DNA of 64,000 nt from Ursus arctos (GCF_023065955.2 NW_026622997.1:21494001-21558000), one strand, 5' to 3'; shown: positions 23,330 through 37,779, counted from the stretch's first letter. The notes: generated from the letters alone by a model not told the origin. Numbers and translations are program-made.

Positions 23330-25705
23330 ATAATAGCTAGCTTTTAATCCAGATATGATTGAGTATATTATAATGGGCTTATCCGCCTTATGCTTGACTG
23401 CATTCTGTCTCTACGACTATTTCTTCTGCCTTTTAAAAAATGTTTAATTATACAGGTAACACAAAATACACTTTGCATGTTAAAAATAGTTCTGGTTAAG
23501 ACTCGCCTTGGTGCTGCTGCTGTTTATGTTACAATACATGGTTCTTCATCATTCACTGTCTTATAAAATGCATGTAAGTAGAACATTCCTTCATCTTCAG
23601 GGGACACCAGGCATTTAAGCTCTTTGCTCCAAATGCTTTCCCGTGTAGATCCAGCCCACGTGGTTGCCCGTGTTCCTTGCGTCTGCCCCTGCTCACTGTG
23701 GCTCCTGCCTGCCTTCTCACTGCTTCCAGATGAGCTCAGCCGTGACTTTGCCCCTTAACTTTTCTTCATCAGCAATAGCTTCATTAGCAAAGCATTTAAT
23801 GCCCGATCCAAGTACTGTTTGCTTCTGGAAGAAAGCTGTCACACAAGCTGGTGGGAGGCTGGGGGCCCTGGAGAAGTAAAACTTGCCCTCCCTGCATCAT
23901 CTGGTAGTTGCAGCTGGTGGTGGGCTTTTCTCATGTACCTGAGCTAGGAATCTTGTCCCCTATGGGATTACGAGAGGTGGGAGGCAGACTCTTTGTTCTG
24001 AGAGCATTACTTCGGGCAAGGCCCTGGGAGTTCGTAGCCCTGTTAAAAAGGTGATGACTACTGGAGCCGTTCCCTTACCGTGTTAGGGAAGTAGCACGCC
24101 ATCCCGACGGGGGGAGCCTGAGCCATTTGTCTGGGCCCTATAAAATTTGAGTGGTGAGTGCATGCCTACCATCACATGGTCTGAGAAATTGAACTTCTTC
24201 CCTCTGCCAGCTGGCAGTGGAGGGCAGTTCTCCTTTCAAGTCCTGGAACACTGAAATGACCAGCCTGCATCTTGCTGCTAGAGCCCCCCCCCCCCCCATG
24301 CCCCAGAGCAAGGATGGGTGCAGCTGCTTGTGCCAAGAATGGGGGCTCCAGAATTTCTATAGGAGGGGGTTTAGGTTGCTGCGGAGGACTAGGAGAGAGG
24401 AAGGGGGTGGGTGGAGTACTAAGGAATTTAAAGCTGCATTTGCAAAATAAATACAGATTTTAACTCACGTTGCATGTTTATGAGTGTGGCTTTGGTAAAG
24501 GCTGCTGGAATTCTAGAGAGCCACGTGCTCCCCGCAAATGATCCTTCAGCACAGCCCCCCCCACCCACCCCCTTGCTGTAGCCTCTTGTCACACTCTTCC
24601 TTCCCTTTCTTCAGCACAGCATGAGGCGGGGCAGAGGGAAGATAAGGATGCCCCAGCCAGCAGCCAGATTCCTCTTGCTGTGGTTTAAAGATCTGAAGGG
24701 CAAGGGACTAAGTATGTCTGTCATAACCTTTGGCTGTGAAGTGTATTAGCCGCACAAGAGTCGAACCTTGGGGTGGCGAAGGATAAAGGCCTCGGCTCTG
24801 CCAGCATTAATATTTTTAGGGTTCCAGCTGAATTTTGCTTTGGAATGTATTTAAAGCTCTGCTTTAAAACTGCATATAAGTGGAGAATACTGTTTCTGTT
24901 TCTAAGCTGCTTCCTCAACTAAAGGCAACTATAAGAAGTGTAAACAGCAGTGGGTTGAATGTGTCACATGGGTGGGCACACGGGCAAATCCCTTTTACCC
25001 ATGGAGGAGCCAAGGGAGAAGGGCAGAGGATGCTGTGTCCTGAAGCCTCTGGAGAACAAGTGAGAAAGGAACAGCGAAAGGAGAACGGTGAGAACAATTC
25101 CTGCCCTGGCATCCCAGCTCCCGCCATCTTTTCCACTTCCCAGGAGGGCCCTGCTTTCTGGCTCTCAGACAGTGATGCCCTCTGTTTTTTTCCAGCAGGT
25201 TTCAATATCTAGTATGGAGAGAAGGAGAGGTGAGTGTGGTTAGTCCACTCAAGTGATGAATGGGAGGCTGTCAGGAAGTGCAGTTCTTTTCTGGGTTGAC
25301 ACAGGAAACCCGAGTCGCTTTTGTATTAGCTTGATAAGGCACTTAGCCATACGGCTAGGACTGTTTCTCTTGCCTAGATTTTTGCAAGTCATAGCACCTC
25401 AAAAAGTGCCAAAGCTTTGACATGCTCTAATGATCTCCTCGTGGTCAAGTCCATCTTCAAATATACTGATCTCTTGTATTCTTTGTTTGGTCTGTCTCAG
25501 TGTTTTAAAGCAACAGTAGCAGAAGTATGGTTTAAGGGGCCAAACCCAAGTGAAGACTAGGCTTTTCTTTCTTCTTTTTCTCTTCGGTCCTGGCTTTCTA
25601 GACCTTGATGAATGGTACTTGCATGAAGCCAATTCCTAACTACAATGTTTTAGTCATTTCATTTTCGTAACTAAAAAGATAATATATATTATAATCTTTT
25701 ATATA

Positions 25706-25892
25706 GGGGCGCCTGGGTGGCTCAGTTGGTTAAGCTCAGGTCATAATCGCAGGGTCCTGGGATTGAGCCCCGCATCCGACTCCTTGCTCCACGGGGAGCC
25801 TGCTTCTCCCTCTCTCTTTGCCCTTCCCCCTCCACTCATGCTCTGTCTCTCGTTTTCTCTCTCTCGTTCAAATAAATAAAATCTTTAAAAAA
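25706..25892 (+). mobile_element. SINEC with target duplication
   Basis: ataatcttttatat precedes and follows it. GGGGCGCCTGGGTGGCTCAG head; a small deletion after GTTAAG. Confidence 0.9.
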
Positions 25893-26799
25893 ATAATCTT
25901 TTATATACATATTGTATTTTATATATAAGATATTGACCAACGGTCAGTATTATGGGAACACACCACTTTCAGGATAAATGCTTCCCTGGCAAACAGGCTC
26001 TACTCACCACCCCCCACGCCCGCCATTTCCTTCTTTAGTTTTTGTAGGGCTAGTGTCAATGTAGGTGGTGAAACCTGCTCAGATATTATGATCATAGTTA
26101 ATATAGCTAACAAAGGTATACCTCACTTTTCATTTCTCCTCCATTGTGAATGTTAGATGTATCCGATTAAGCATCATGTATAACAGTTACAGTGCCCCAC
26201 ATGTATGTGTATTACATGTATGTGTATTCTGAGTGTCCTGCTTATCCTTTGCTATAGTTGGAGTGGAATGGAAAATCGAAGACTTGCAGTAAAGTAGGAA
26301 CTAATTATTTAATAAGTATCCTCAGGTTCATTTTTACCAGAAAAAAAAAAAAAAACAAAAACCCCACCAACAACCTGGAGTGCAATTATGAGCAATTAGT
26401 AGCTTTTTGTTATTATTCTGATATTACTACTCTTATTCTATTAAAATTAAACTGAGTTTATTTTCTCTTTGGATTAAATTTTCTTTCTTTTTGGAAAGAA
26501 TTTCTAGAATGATGAAGATGAGAAAAAGTGGTCTTTCATGCTTGGATTGGAGGAGAGAGAAATTTTGTTTAACAGGCGGATTAATATAAAGTTCAAAGGA
26601 GAAATAGCAATAAAAATCACTTTAAATCAAGATAAGAATTTCTTAGATCTGATGGAAGTGGTCTCTTGATAGTTGAGAAGATACTTGGAAATTTTTGTTT
26701 TTACAGCTTGAATGTGGATCTGGTTATTAATGGATTAGAAACCACTGAGTACAATAAATAAATAAATGAAAAATAAATAAATGGGGGATAAGGGACAGG

Positions 26800-26999
26800 T
26801 TTTTTTTTTTTTTTAAGATTTTATTTATTTGAGAGAGAGAGAGAGATCACGGCGTGAGGTGGGGCAGAGGGAGAAGGGTAGAGGGAGAAGCAGACTCCCA
26901 GCTGAGCAGGAACCCCAATGTGGGACCTGATCCTGGGACCCTGGGATCATGACCTGAGCTGAAGGCAGATGCTTAACTGACTGAGCCACCTAGGCACCC
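26800..26999 (-). mobile_element. SINEC
   Basis: T-run, AAGATTTTATTTATTTGAGAG and head GAGCCACCTAGGCACCC. Next to an (AAAT)n stretch at 26750-26782. Confidence 0.88.
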
Positions 27000-27239
27000 A
27001 GGAGAGCTCTTTCTTACAGTAGAATTCTAATTAACAAATACAGAATGAATGATGGAAACAAAATCGTCATTAAGCAAATACCACAGTAATAACTATCGTA
27101 AGCAAGAATTATGAATAGATAGAACAATTAGTGGAGCAAAGGTATGATGAGAAACAGAATATTTGCAGAATCTCAAAATGTATTTCTACTAGAACAAGAT
27201 ACTTGCTGATTACGAAGGGTGGAGAAATTTGGTAAACAC

Positions 27240-27776
27240 CACTGTAACCAAGTTAAAAAGTCAACATTACCAGTAACGAGATGGGTTGACCTCATGTACT
27301 TCCTTGATGGCTCAACATCACTTCTGTGATATTCTTGCCCAAACTGCACAGCCTCAACCTAATCATGAGAAGGCATCAGATGAACCCAAATGGGAGAACA
27401 CTGCAGGACATAGCTAGCCCGGACTCTTCAAACAGGTCAAGGTCATGTCATGAAAGGCAAAGACACACTGAGTAACTGCCACAGATTGGAGAAGACTAAG
27501 GAGACATGGCAACTAAATGCAAGGAGGTATCTTAAATGGGATCTTGGACTGAAAAGAAAAAAAAGACATAAGTGGGACAATTTTTAAGCTTGGAATAAGG
27601 CTCTCAGATAGTTTGTCTTATATCAATGTAAATTTCATTATTTTAATTCTTACCTACAGTTATGTAAGGTGTTAACAGTAGGAGAAGCTGGGGAGAATGG
27701 GATTTAGGAACTCTACCTAAGTTTTATAATTCCTTGTCAGTCTAAAATCATTTCAAAATAAAAAGTTAAAAAGGAA
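27240..27776 (+). mobile_element. old LINE-1 3' end
   Basis: Typical L1M-type 3' UTR wording (ATCATGAGAA, GGAGACATGGCAACTAAATG, ending TTCAAAATAAAAAGTTAAAAAGG). Strongly diverged; left edge approximate. Confidence 0.65.
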
Positions 27777-29164
27777 CGTTCTGATACGATTTTGAACAAT
27801 TTGGAATTTCTTTGTTGGCAGGGAGAGGATAGTTATAATATCACAGACACCTCTATATAATCTCTTTTGTTGGAGTTTCAGTTTTGCAATCAGTTTGTCT
27901 TTGTGATTGTTTCAGGTTTTGTCTTGTTTTGCTTTTTAAAGCAGGAGCCCTTTAACCTGTGATTTGATTGAACCTTCAGTAATCATCCTAACACATTTAT
28001 TTCAGGTTTATAATTATAAAAGACCTTGAGCAATAGTGACTTATTCCAAATGGCAGTGGAACCAGGAATTTAATACTTTGGATGATTTTTTTTTTTTTTT
28101 ACATGGTCCAGCTTTCTTTGATCTAAAGCCATGGGTATAACAGAAACATTTCAGAGAACTAGTCTAATCTGTAAAAGCCAAAATGGTAAGATCAAGGAGT
28201 CGATTCTTCTTCTTCTTCTTTTTTTTTTTTTCCCAAGGAGTAGATTTAAAAAAAAAACAAACAAAAAACCTTATGTGTCTTTATTGCCTTCTGGGTAATT
28301 TAAGTTCTTTGAGAGCAGCTTCTCTGCCCCCTTTCCTTATCTGTCTCCCTGGGTGTCCAGCCACTGCTGTACCCTTAGTGTGCCCTCCAACAGAATACCA
28401 AGAAGATGCAGATCTAAGTGGTGGGGTCTGGGAAGAGAATGGTGGTGATGGAACTAACTTTTTTTTTTTTAATCACCGATTTCAATAGAAAAAAATTGAT
28501 TTACCTTATTGTCTTAATTCCATAAAGAATCTCTGATCTATAAAAAATAATAAATAGGAGATTCAAAGTAGAATAAGAGACCAAAAAAATTAGAGACCTC
28601 TAACTTTCCTGTTGGCAGTGATGTGTTCTCTGATGAAATGTATCTTTCTAATTTAAAATTAAACATCCATCTCTACTGTTGTTTACTTTTTACTGCATTA
28701 ATTTGTGTTACTTTTCTCATTAGCATTTCATCTGCATCTAAAGTGCTTTATCTCCTGTTTGCTTTGTCTTCCATCAACTGTATTTGACTTAGCTGTTACA
28801 TATATTGTATGTCATTGAAAAAAATCAGAATTTTTAGGAATTGACTTTGAGGGGTTTGAAGAAGTTCTTCATCAGTCTATAACTATTTTAGATGTGGGCA
28901 GGTAGAGTACAGGACTGTCCCATAGACTCAAAGGCCTTTTTTGGGGGGGGGGGTGGGTGTTAAAAATAGATGTACAGACTTTTACTGGGGTCTCTTGGAC
29001 CCGGATGACATCATCTCCAAGTCACCTTGGCCCAAAAGTTGAAGTAGTTAGATTATTTGTTCTCTACCTACAGTGAAGCAATGACTAAGTCGGGAATTGC
29101 ATTCAGATTCCTTAATGCCTCCCATCCCTTGGTTACCTGTGTCTTCTGTTTCCAACTCAGAATT

Positions 29165-29363
29165 TTTTTTTTTTTTTTTAAGATTTTATTTATTTGACAG
29201 AGAGAGAGACAGCCAGCGAGAGAGGGAACACAAGCAGGGGGAGTGGGAGAGGAAGAAGCAGGCTCCTAGCGGAGGAGCCTGATGTGGGGCTCGATCCCAG
29301 TACTCTGGGATCACGCCCCGAGCCGAAGGCAGACGCTTAACAACTGAGCCACCCAGGCACCCC
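29165..29363 (-). mobile_element. SINEC
   Basis: cagaattt on both sides. GGGAACACAAGCAGGGGGAG subfamily. Confidence 0.9.
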
Positions 29364-30789
29364 CAGAATTTCTTTTGAGACACCTTTGTCTTTCAGGAAA
29401 GGTGTCCAGGTGGCATGATAAGAGATGAAACAAAACTGGCTTTCAATGTAATAAAAGTCTAACCACACTTTTTAAAAAAGTATGGTACAACACACATCAT
29501 ATAAAATTAACCATAATTTTTTTAGTGATTGCTCGGGAGCTTTATTTAAGGTGCCAGATGAAAATCAACCTTTTCCTCCCAGCTGGAGAAAAATGTTATA
29601 ATTAAATTTAATTTATGTTTTACCGTACTTGGAATGGAGGAGACTGAACTTGCCTGTTTTGCAGTCCTTCATACATTTTAGCTGACTTCGTTTAATTCAT
29701 TTGCAAAATAAACAAATTGAATTTTTTTTTTTGTGAGGAGGAGGATTCGATTTTGAATACCTTTTAAAATGTACTGTATTTGTTAAGTACAATTTTTAAT
29801 TGCCTCATTTTTTTTTACTCTTGTTTTCTTAAAGCAGACTTCCTTTCATTTCTTACAGGAACTTCCGTCTAGATATATTTTATACCAAAGAATGTGTAAT
29901 GCTTTCGAGTCAGAATTGCCAAGGCTACGACTGTGTCTTGTATCAACTTGCTAAATGTTTAGAAGCCTAGTATCAATCCTTGGGTCTTCTCAGTTATAAA
30001 TCTTTTAAGCAACATCAGTATAGTTGACGTCAATGGAACTATTATTTTTAGAATGCCAGTTTAAGAGCAGTTAGCTTTTCCTGCATCTGACTTTGAAATG
30101 CAATTTAAAAGGATTAATCTGAAATGTCATTTGGTTAGGTCTGAATCACTGCCATTTACCAGCAAACCTTTGGTTCCTATCGCCATCTGCAATGGAAATA
30201 GGAGTCAAGCCACAAGAAATGTCTTTAGCATTTCTTTTCTACCAGGACTTGGATGGCAATGAGGGACAACCAAGGACCCCGTGAAGTGATTTTTTTTTTG
30301 TTTGAAGGAATGATATTCATATTGCTCAGAAGGTTCTATTCCCGAGGAGACTAATGAGGTTTTCATCATTCCTGAGGCACTATCTACCTGACCTTAGTTT
30401 TTAAGGGTTCTGAGGCTAGAACTATAATCTTTTCAACATTTCTTAAATGAACGTGGAGTGATAAGGAGCATTGGTCGTATATATATGCGAATAATTGGGG
30501 AAGTCCAAAAGTTTGGTTGTCTGGTCTTCATAGCTGCTGAGGGTAAGAAGGGAATTTGACCAAGGAGTCCTGTCAGGGGTGCTTTGAGCAGCAACTCCTA
30601 GCTGTGGCAGAGGGCTGGGGCTGCCGTAGGAATTGCTGCTTGTCTTACCACGTGAACCGTGGAGAGAAAAAGAAGTTCTCGAACCACTGGCATAAAGTAA
30701 GCCAGGCAAGAAGGAGAGGTCCTAGATGGCTGGAGCTCTGGGCTCCAGTGAGGACAGAGACCTCATCTTGTTAATCTCTCTGGTTTCAG

Positions 30790-30850
30790 ATTGCCTGCCT
30801 GGTTCCTGTGGATCAGTTTCAGCTTTACCAGCGGTTAAAATTTGAACGAG
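30790..30850 (+). CDS. RNF144B: RNF144B coding exon (RING1-IBR linker)
   Basis: The exon is 61 nt, following TTTCAG and ending in G before GTATGT. It encodes [20 protein letters not shown] plus the first base of a Glu codon, completed by AA at 46774. The segment is the helical linker between RING1 and IBR in RBR E3 ligases, a region that positions the E2-ubiquitin conjugate. Phase is 0 in and 1 out, matching the next exon exactly. The exon is small and sits in the middle of about 24 kb of intron, so it would be missed by ORF scanning. Expected residues 91-111 by human numbering (inference). Confidence 0.94.
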
Positions 30851-31511
30851 GTATGTATGCCCTCTTCTTTCTGTCCCCACGGTGAGTTGTGGCTTTCCAT
30901 GTGTCATCTTCACACTAACCTCCATAGAAGGTTAAGGAGGCTGTGGGTTGTCAACAAAGCCACAAGGGCACTCCGAAAGGGGAAAAGCTGTAATTGCAAC
31001 GTAACATTTCAGCTTTCTCAGCCACAGGCAGAAAAAAGTGCAGACTAGCAGGAAATAGAAGCTTCCTTATGTTGGCTGTTTGTATATTTTTAATTTGGCT
31101 CATGTGAGAGAAGTTCTGCAAAAGTTGGATAGTTTTACAAAAGAGTATGTTCCTTAAAATGCATTTTACCACCAGCTTTCCCACTCCTGAAGATCACTTC
31201 AGAAACTTCATCGACCCAAACATTTTTACTGCTGCTTGTAATATTCCCCATTTGTTCTTTTGATACTGTAATGTAATCTTAGTGATGGCTGCGTGTGTCA
31301 TTCTGATGTGATTTACAATCTGTTGGGCTCACTTTCTTTCTGACTTTGGCCGTGGGGTAATTTATATAGCTTTTCTATTTGTACTGCCTTTTTATCTGTA
31401 AGATTTATTTATTTTTTGCTCCTTTTGGTTTCTCATAGATCTTTTTTAAGGCACCCTTTCCCTCCTGTCACACTCTGTACATTCTTGAACTAAATGGTCT
31501 GTTTTTCTTTT

Positions 31512-31692
31512 TTCTTTTTTTAAGATTTATTTTAAAGGGAAAGAGAAAGAAAGGGGAGGAGGGGCAGAGGGAAAGGGAGAAGCAGACTCCCTGCTGAGTG
31601 CAGAGCCTGATGCAGGGCTCCATGCCAGGACCCTGAGATCATGACCTGAGCTGAAACAAAGGGTTGGGCGCTTAACCAACTGAGCCCCCCAG
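31512..31692 (-). mobile_element. SINEC with target duplication
   Basis: tctgtttttct on both sides. Head decayed to GAGCCCCCCAG. Confidence 0.85.
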
Positions 31693-32127
31693 TTCTGTTT
31701 TTCTATATCTGAGAAATAGGAGAAAATTGTTCCCCTAGAACGCATAGTCTCCTTGAGTATATAAAATAAATTCTCATCTGGCATGAGCATTCAGTTTTCT
31801 GATTCCTAACTTTTAAACTAGGGTAGTAAAATCTAAGAGGTAAGATGGGGGAAGGAGGAACATTTCTCTCTCAGGTGCGAGTCTTTCACAGGTGGTCTTG
31901 CATATCTTTGCTTTTATGCATTATAAATTGATCAAGTAGTTTGACTTATACACAGAATGTATTTTTTTCTCACAAGCTCTAGGCAGATGTCCCACTACAG
32001 ATCCCATGAATTGACCATGGGTTTTATTATTCCTATTTTATAGATGAAGAAAGTGACAATTGGAGAGGTTGAGACCTGCCTAACATCACATAGACTGTGT
32101 CTAAGCTTCTCCACCTATAGGAACAAT

Positions 32128-32745
32128 TCTATATATTTTTTTATTAGGGTAGCATCTATCTAAAACATAAAACTTACCATTTCACCCATTTTAGGTGTAC
32201 AATTCCGTGGCATTAAGAACATACAGTGTTGTGCAACCATCACTACCATCTAGTTATCACACCAAGCAGAAAGTATAATTAAATAATAACTTTAAATAAT
32301 AACTTCCCATTTTCCTTTTTTTCCCCAGCCCCTGGTAACTTCTCCTCTGCTTACTGTTCTGTAAATTTGCCTAGTGTAGATATTTCATGTAGGTGGAATC
32401 ATACAATATTTTCCTTTTATGTCTTGCTTATTTCACTTAGTGTCATGTTTTGAAGGTTCATCCATGTCGTGCTACGTATCAGGACTTCGTTTCTTTTTAT
32501 GGTCGAAGAATAATATTCCATTGTGTGGATACACCACATTTTGTTTATTCATCCGTTGAAGGACACTTATTTCTACCTTTTGTCTATTGTAAATACTGTT
32601 GCAATGAACACTGGGGTATAAGTATCTTTTTGAGTCCTTGCTTTCAGTTCTTTTGGGTATATATTTAGGAGTGGAATTGCTGGGTCAGTTGGTAATTCTA
32701 TGTTTAGTGTTCAAGGAACTGCCAATTAGACATTTTTACTATTGT
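32128..32745 (-). mobile_element. old LINE-1 fragment, antisense
   Basis: The reverse complement carries the L1 3' motif CAAAATGTGGT...CAATGGAATATTA. The plus strand shows TTCATCCATGTCGTGC and CACCACATTTTGTTTATTCATCCG. Edges approximate. Confidence 0.75.
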
Positions 32746-33107
32746 AAAATATGGAAGTACATTACATTTGGAAGTCTGTTAAGTCTGGTGCCCATTTGGT
32801 TCAACTCCCTCATTTTATAGGAAAGGAAACCAAGGTCCAGAGACTTTTTGATCTGAGGTGATTCTGGAAGGCAATTTGTAATTCTTCAGTGTGTCAATTC
32901 ATACACTTCTTCGTTATCATCCATAATAAAGAATTATTAGAAAATAGGCATGCCAAGTAGGAGTAAATTTAAATTAATGCAGGGTTACATAATGAAATTT
33001 ACTTGATTGGCATGGTCTTCATCTAAATCGTATGCCTCATTTTTACTCGGTCTCAAACCCAAGACTTATCAGATAGGTGACTTTGAGGTCTGTGCCACGA
33101 AAGTTGT

Positions 33108-33292
33108 TGTTGTTGTTTTAAAGATTTTATTTATTTAAGAGAGAGAGTGAGCAGGGGGGAGGGAGGGGGAGAAGCAGCCTCCCCACTGAGCAGAGAGCCT
33201 GATGCAGGGCTCGATCCCAGGATCCCAAGACCCCAAGATCATGACCTGAGCCTAAGGCAGATGCTTAACCAACTGAGCCACCCAGGCACCCC
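33108..33292 (-). mobile_element. SINEC with target duplication
   Basis: tgccacgaaagt before and tgccatgaaagt after. A (GTT)n run lies in its tail. Confidence 0.9.
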
Positions 33293-34984
33293 TGCCATGA
33301 AAGTATTCTATGTGGAACTGTTTGGAATGGGATCTTGGGATGCTTTAAATACTAATGTTGTGAATGAACTAAATGACTTAACTGGTGGAAAGTAAAACTC
33401 ACTGGCTGGGCTCTCAGATAGAGTGGTAGAGATTGTGGCGGCTCTGGAAAAATGTAGAATCAGATCAGTGGCAGCCCTGCATCTGAATTATAAAAATTTT
33501 CATTAGTTTTGCCCAATTCTTACTGCCTACCAAGTTCGCAGTTTTTAGTGTGTCATCCTGCATTTTAATTGTCCTCTGCTTTATGTTACATATATGGTTA
33601 GCTTGCCTTTTATAGCTTTGTTTTCATCTAACTCTTCATGGGGAAAAAATATTTTGAACAGGAATGAGCCTAAATCATCACTGTTTACATAAAGTGGAGA
33701 AACGGCATTTGGCATCGATCGGTTATTCTATGAATCCTCTCTCCTTCCATCTGTGACTTTCCGTTGGCTACTACCATGTTTGTGGCTTTCCCTTTCTGTG
33801 TCAGCCTTCCAATATTAACAACGAAGAGAATACTAAGTTTGGCATGTGTTAGCGATCACTGCTGTACTTTCTACTGGTTCTCAAAGCACATGCCTGGTGA
33901 TTAATGTTAGAATTTTGCTTGTCTCTTGAATCTGCTTGCCCAGAATCTACTTTTTCAAAATAGTTTGGGTTTTTGGGTTGGTTTGTTTTTTTTAAAATTG
34001 GGTTAAGATTTTCCATCTCTAGTCCTTAAGCACTTTCCCTATTTTTTGTGACCCTGTTTTACTTATTATAATTGCAAAGTGCTTCTGTTTTTGGTAGGTT
34101 AACATGTCTGTACTTGGATTTTTGTATTATCATTTAGTGGCTGGAAACTCTTACAAATGGTTCGAGTGTCACAGTGTTCTCCTTTGGACAAAAGTGAAGT
34201 AAAATCGGAGTCTGTTTTCCGGTTATCTGTTAATCCTACTGCATGTGCTCATGTCTGCAGTATCTACTTTTTTGTGGACTGAGTATCTGTTGTGTGGCAG
34301 GTGCACTTCCAGACTCTGCCGTAAGCCCGGCTCCATCTTTCTCTGAAAGCCGTCTGTTCTCAGCATTTGTCACCACCTCCTCTCACTGTGAGTCTCAACA
34401 ATTATGACATGGCTCTTTGAGTTTCATCTCACACCTTTATTTGTCCTGGCGAAATGCCCCCAGCCCTCCTTTTGTATCTGATCATTGAAGGTTTTATCTC
34501 ACCAGAGCTCTGTGTGTGGTCGTTTGGTTTCTTTTGGTGTTTTTCTTTTTAGGGCTGTGGGATACTTGAATGATCTTACTGTCAGTTCGGTTTAATTTTG
34601 TAACACCTCCCATTTCTCATTAGGTATCTTCCTTTACTAAGTTTCTGATCACAAGCCCATTCATATCGTGCGTGTGCATGTGTGTGAGCGCGCGCCCGTT
34701 CTCTTTTTAGCCTACTTTTCTGGTGTTTTGTGGTAAATGTGTGACTAAGTCTAGGGTTCACTTATGAAGCTCTTCTGTGCTTCTGGGTGCTAACACTTTC
34801 TCCTCAGCTTCCTCCTTCCTCTCCTTTACCGTCAACTCTTTCTTATGGGTCAGTTCTAAATCTAAAACAGCACCCTGTAGACGTTTCAGCTAGAAAACTA
34901 AAGTACCTGCAAGAAAAGACATTTATCATTGAATAGGGTGACATTTCTAAAAGGGACCCAAATAAGAGGCACAGTGTGAAGTGT

Positions 34985-35118
34985 TTGCCTCTGCCTGTGT
35001 CCACTTCATTTCCTCATCTATACAAGGGGGGTAAGAATGGAAGGCTTAGGCTAGTGCTGTTGTAAGGGGTGAGTTAATATTGTGTGTCTGTCACCGTGTG
35101 CACTCAATAAATTATTAC
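34985..35118 (+). repeat. MIR-like fragment
   Basis: TTTCCTCATCTATACAAGG, GTTGTAAGGGGTGAGTTAA and GTGCACTCAATAAATTATT follow MIR consensus order. Confidence 0.5.
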
Positions 35119-35121
35119 TGT

Positions 35122-35147
35122 CGTTGTTGTTGTTGTTGTTGTTGTTA
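35122..35147. repeat. (GTT)n microsatellite
   Basis: About eight GTT units directly after the MIR-like end. Confidence 0.85.
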
Positions 35148-37089
35148 TTCACCACTACCACCACCCCATCTTACCTTTATCCCTGTTTTCTAAGCTAAAT
35201 GAAGAAGGCATCTTCTAGAATCCAGATCATACCTCGACTGAGCGTATAACACAATAATTCCACTTTTGTTCCCTTTTCATCTTAATCCGTATCTTTTTCA
35301 GCGTATTTCTATTCTTATTGTGCTAGATTCTAAAGTGTTGTATGGCACCGTGATAACGAAAGCTAATTCCTTACCCCGCCTGCCATATCCGGTTCCTTCA
35401 TGCTCTTACTCGAAGCATAAATCCACCTTCTCTGACCCCCTCCAAGGAGATCATGACTTGCTGACCTGGGGCATTCAAAGTGGCTGCTTTAAAGAGAAAA
35501 GGTTCCCATGCTAGTGGAATGGAAGTCTATTTAATAACATGGTTACGATTTTACATAGAGAATGGTATTCTAGGAGGGAAAAAGGCCCAGTCCCAGCATA
35601 TACTCACTCACCATGAGTAAAGCAAACTCCTAACTTCCACGGGTTGTCACATAACAGCGTTAAGACTAGATAAACTCAGAAGTTGTTTCCAGGTTTGAAA
35701 TTCTGTGCTTCTCCTCCGCAATCTTGACGGCAGCGCCTCGGCTCTTGGCCACATCTATCTGAATTTATTTACTATGGCAGTTGTTAATTCTGATCCGTGT
35801 AGTTTAATTGCATTTTAACGATCTACAGAAGACCTTTGTTCTTTGAGATAGCAGAAAGCAAATTAACTTTGGCATAATTAAAAATGCAGTGGGTTATAAA
35901 AGTTAAAACGGTTTGGTTTATTTCAGCTGATAATTAGCTTGGATGTCATGTTTCCCACAATAAGAAATCATGGGATATCTTTTTTGGCACAGTTTCATGA
36001 TGGCAGAGAATGGCAGAAAACCGACTTGTGTTAGTTAAGAGAATTTACAATAGAATAAAAAGCAAACTCGACATACTTAATGCCAATAATTTCAGGTGGG
36101 GAAACCAAGGGCGTTGAGATCAGTTTTTGAAATCTGAAGGCAATCACTGGGGTCAGACATGGTCCTTGGGTCGCATGGCATTTTTATTTTCTTAGAATGT
36201 TTCTATTTCTCAATAATTGTCAGAATACAGAAGTAGAAATCGCTTTAAATAGCGTTTCCTGCCTTGCATAATATATATGAACAAGCAGTCTTAAACAGTC
36301 AAAATCAGTTTTAATTTTCATAAGTAAATTCTGGTTGAAGTTTGTGAATTCGTCTGTCTCTGATGTAAGTACATTACATTTACTCACTGCTAAATCATAC
36401 TTATGTTAAAGTGTGGGGGCACCACCGGGAATGATTTACACAGGCACCCCCCTCCCCCGGTTTCTCTTTTTCTAGATTCCCGAACTTACCCCCATCTCAG
36501 AGCTACATGAAGCTTTCCTCACTGCTGATGCGGAAGAAATTAGTTGAATATGCATGAGTTCATTTTCCTCCAACTTTGGAATAGAAATTTGAAGGGGGAA
36601 GAAACTAAACCTTAAACTTTTGGGATAATTGTGCATTTTGTTTATCTACCTAATAATTCTGTTTCTGAGACCAAGAGCCAGGAGTTAGAATTGAATTCAC
36701 AGTAATAGTACTGAAAAGTGTACCTTTTTTACCCGTACCTGTACAGGGTTAATATAAAATTTTAAAACACTTTTTATTACTATACAGCACCCCCCCCCCC
36801 ACTGCATTCTGACTCCTCTCAGCTCGTTGGGGTAGAATCAAGAATGAGGAGAGGAAGCCTTTGTTCACGGACAGTGATCTGGCTTTCACCTGGCGTCCAT
36901 CAGTTGGTTCTTCCTTGGTGTTGGTTTAGGACCGCTAGTATCTGATGCCCCTTCAATGTTTTGTTTTGTTTTCTGCTAATCTGGCCTCTAGGTTCCATTT
37001 GTGGTACTGTTACCTGACAGATATAAAGCAAAATTGTGCTCTTGATGGCATATTGAAATTTTAGTAATTCTTAACAAATAAAATGCCTC

Positions 37090-37300
37090 GGGGCGCCTGG
37101 GTGGCTCAGTCGTTAAGCATCTGCCTTCGGTTCAGGGCGTGATCCCAGGGTCCTGGGATCGAGCCCCACATCGGGCTCCAGGCTCTGCTGGGAGCCTGCT
37201 TCTTCCTCTCCCATTCCCCCTGCTTGTGTTCCCTCTCTTGCTGGCTCTCTCTCTCTCTGTCTGTCAAATAAATAAATAAAAGCTTTTTAAAAAATAAAAT
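37090..37300 (+). mobile_element. SINEC with target duplication
   Basis: aaataaaatgcctc before and aaataaaatccctc after. Full length, little diverged. Confidence 0.92.
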
Positions 37301-37779
37301 AAAATCCCTCTTTTAGCTTCTATGGACATTGCCTTGTAGCTGCTCTTCTAGGAGCTGGGCTGACCAGCAATGTGAAGGGCAGATGTTGTGCTCTTCAGTG
37401 TAATCTGGCCAGACTTATATGGGTGGATCCCTGTTCTTCTGGGGGATGCTCTTCTCCAAGAGACTCCAGGATGCCCTATACAAAAATCTCCCTGACTAGT
37501 TGTTTCTATTCCTGGGAAATATCTGAATGCAGGCCTGAGCAATATGGAGCCTTGCTGGGTGTGCCATCATTTTCTTTTATTACCATTGGGAATTGATCTA
37601 CAGATACCATTTCTTACACTTCTGTTATGTTGCTTCATTCATTTATTCAACAAATACTGTATCCCAGGAAGCTTTCTAGATCAGTGGTTGTCAACTTGAG
37701 ATGACTGCATCCAGCTGCATCTCTACTAGGAAATCTTGACAGTTTCACCTTCAAGGTATGCTCCAAATTGTCAGTACTT

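Larger units (their letters stand above)
22691..30789 (+). other. RNF144B: RNF144B intron, 8.1 kb
   Basis: GTAGGC...TTTCAG. It contains SINECs at 23205, 25706, 26800 and 29165 and a LINE-1 3' end at about 27240-27776. The intervals 23330-25700, 27780-29160 and 29370-30780 carry no gene or repeat I can name beyond homopolymer runs. Confidence 0.9.
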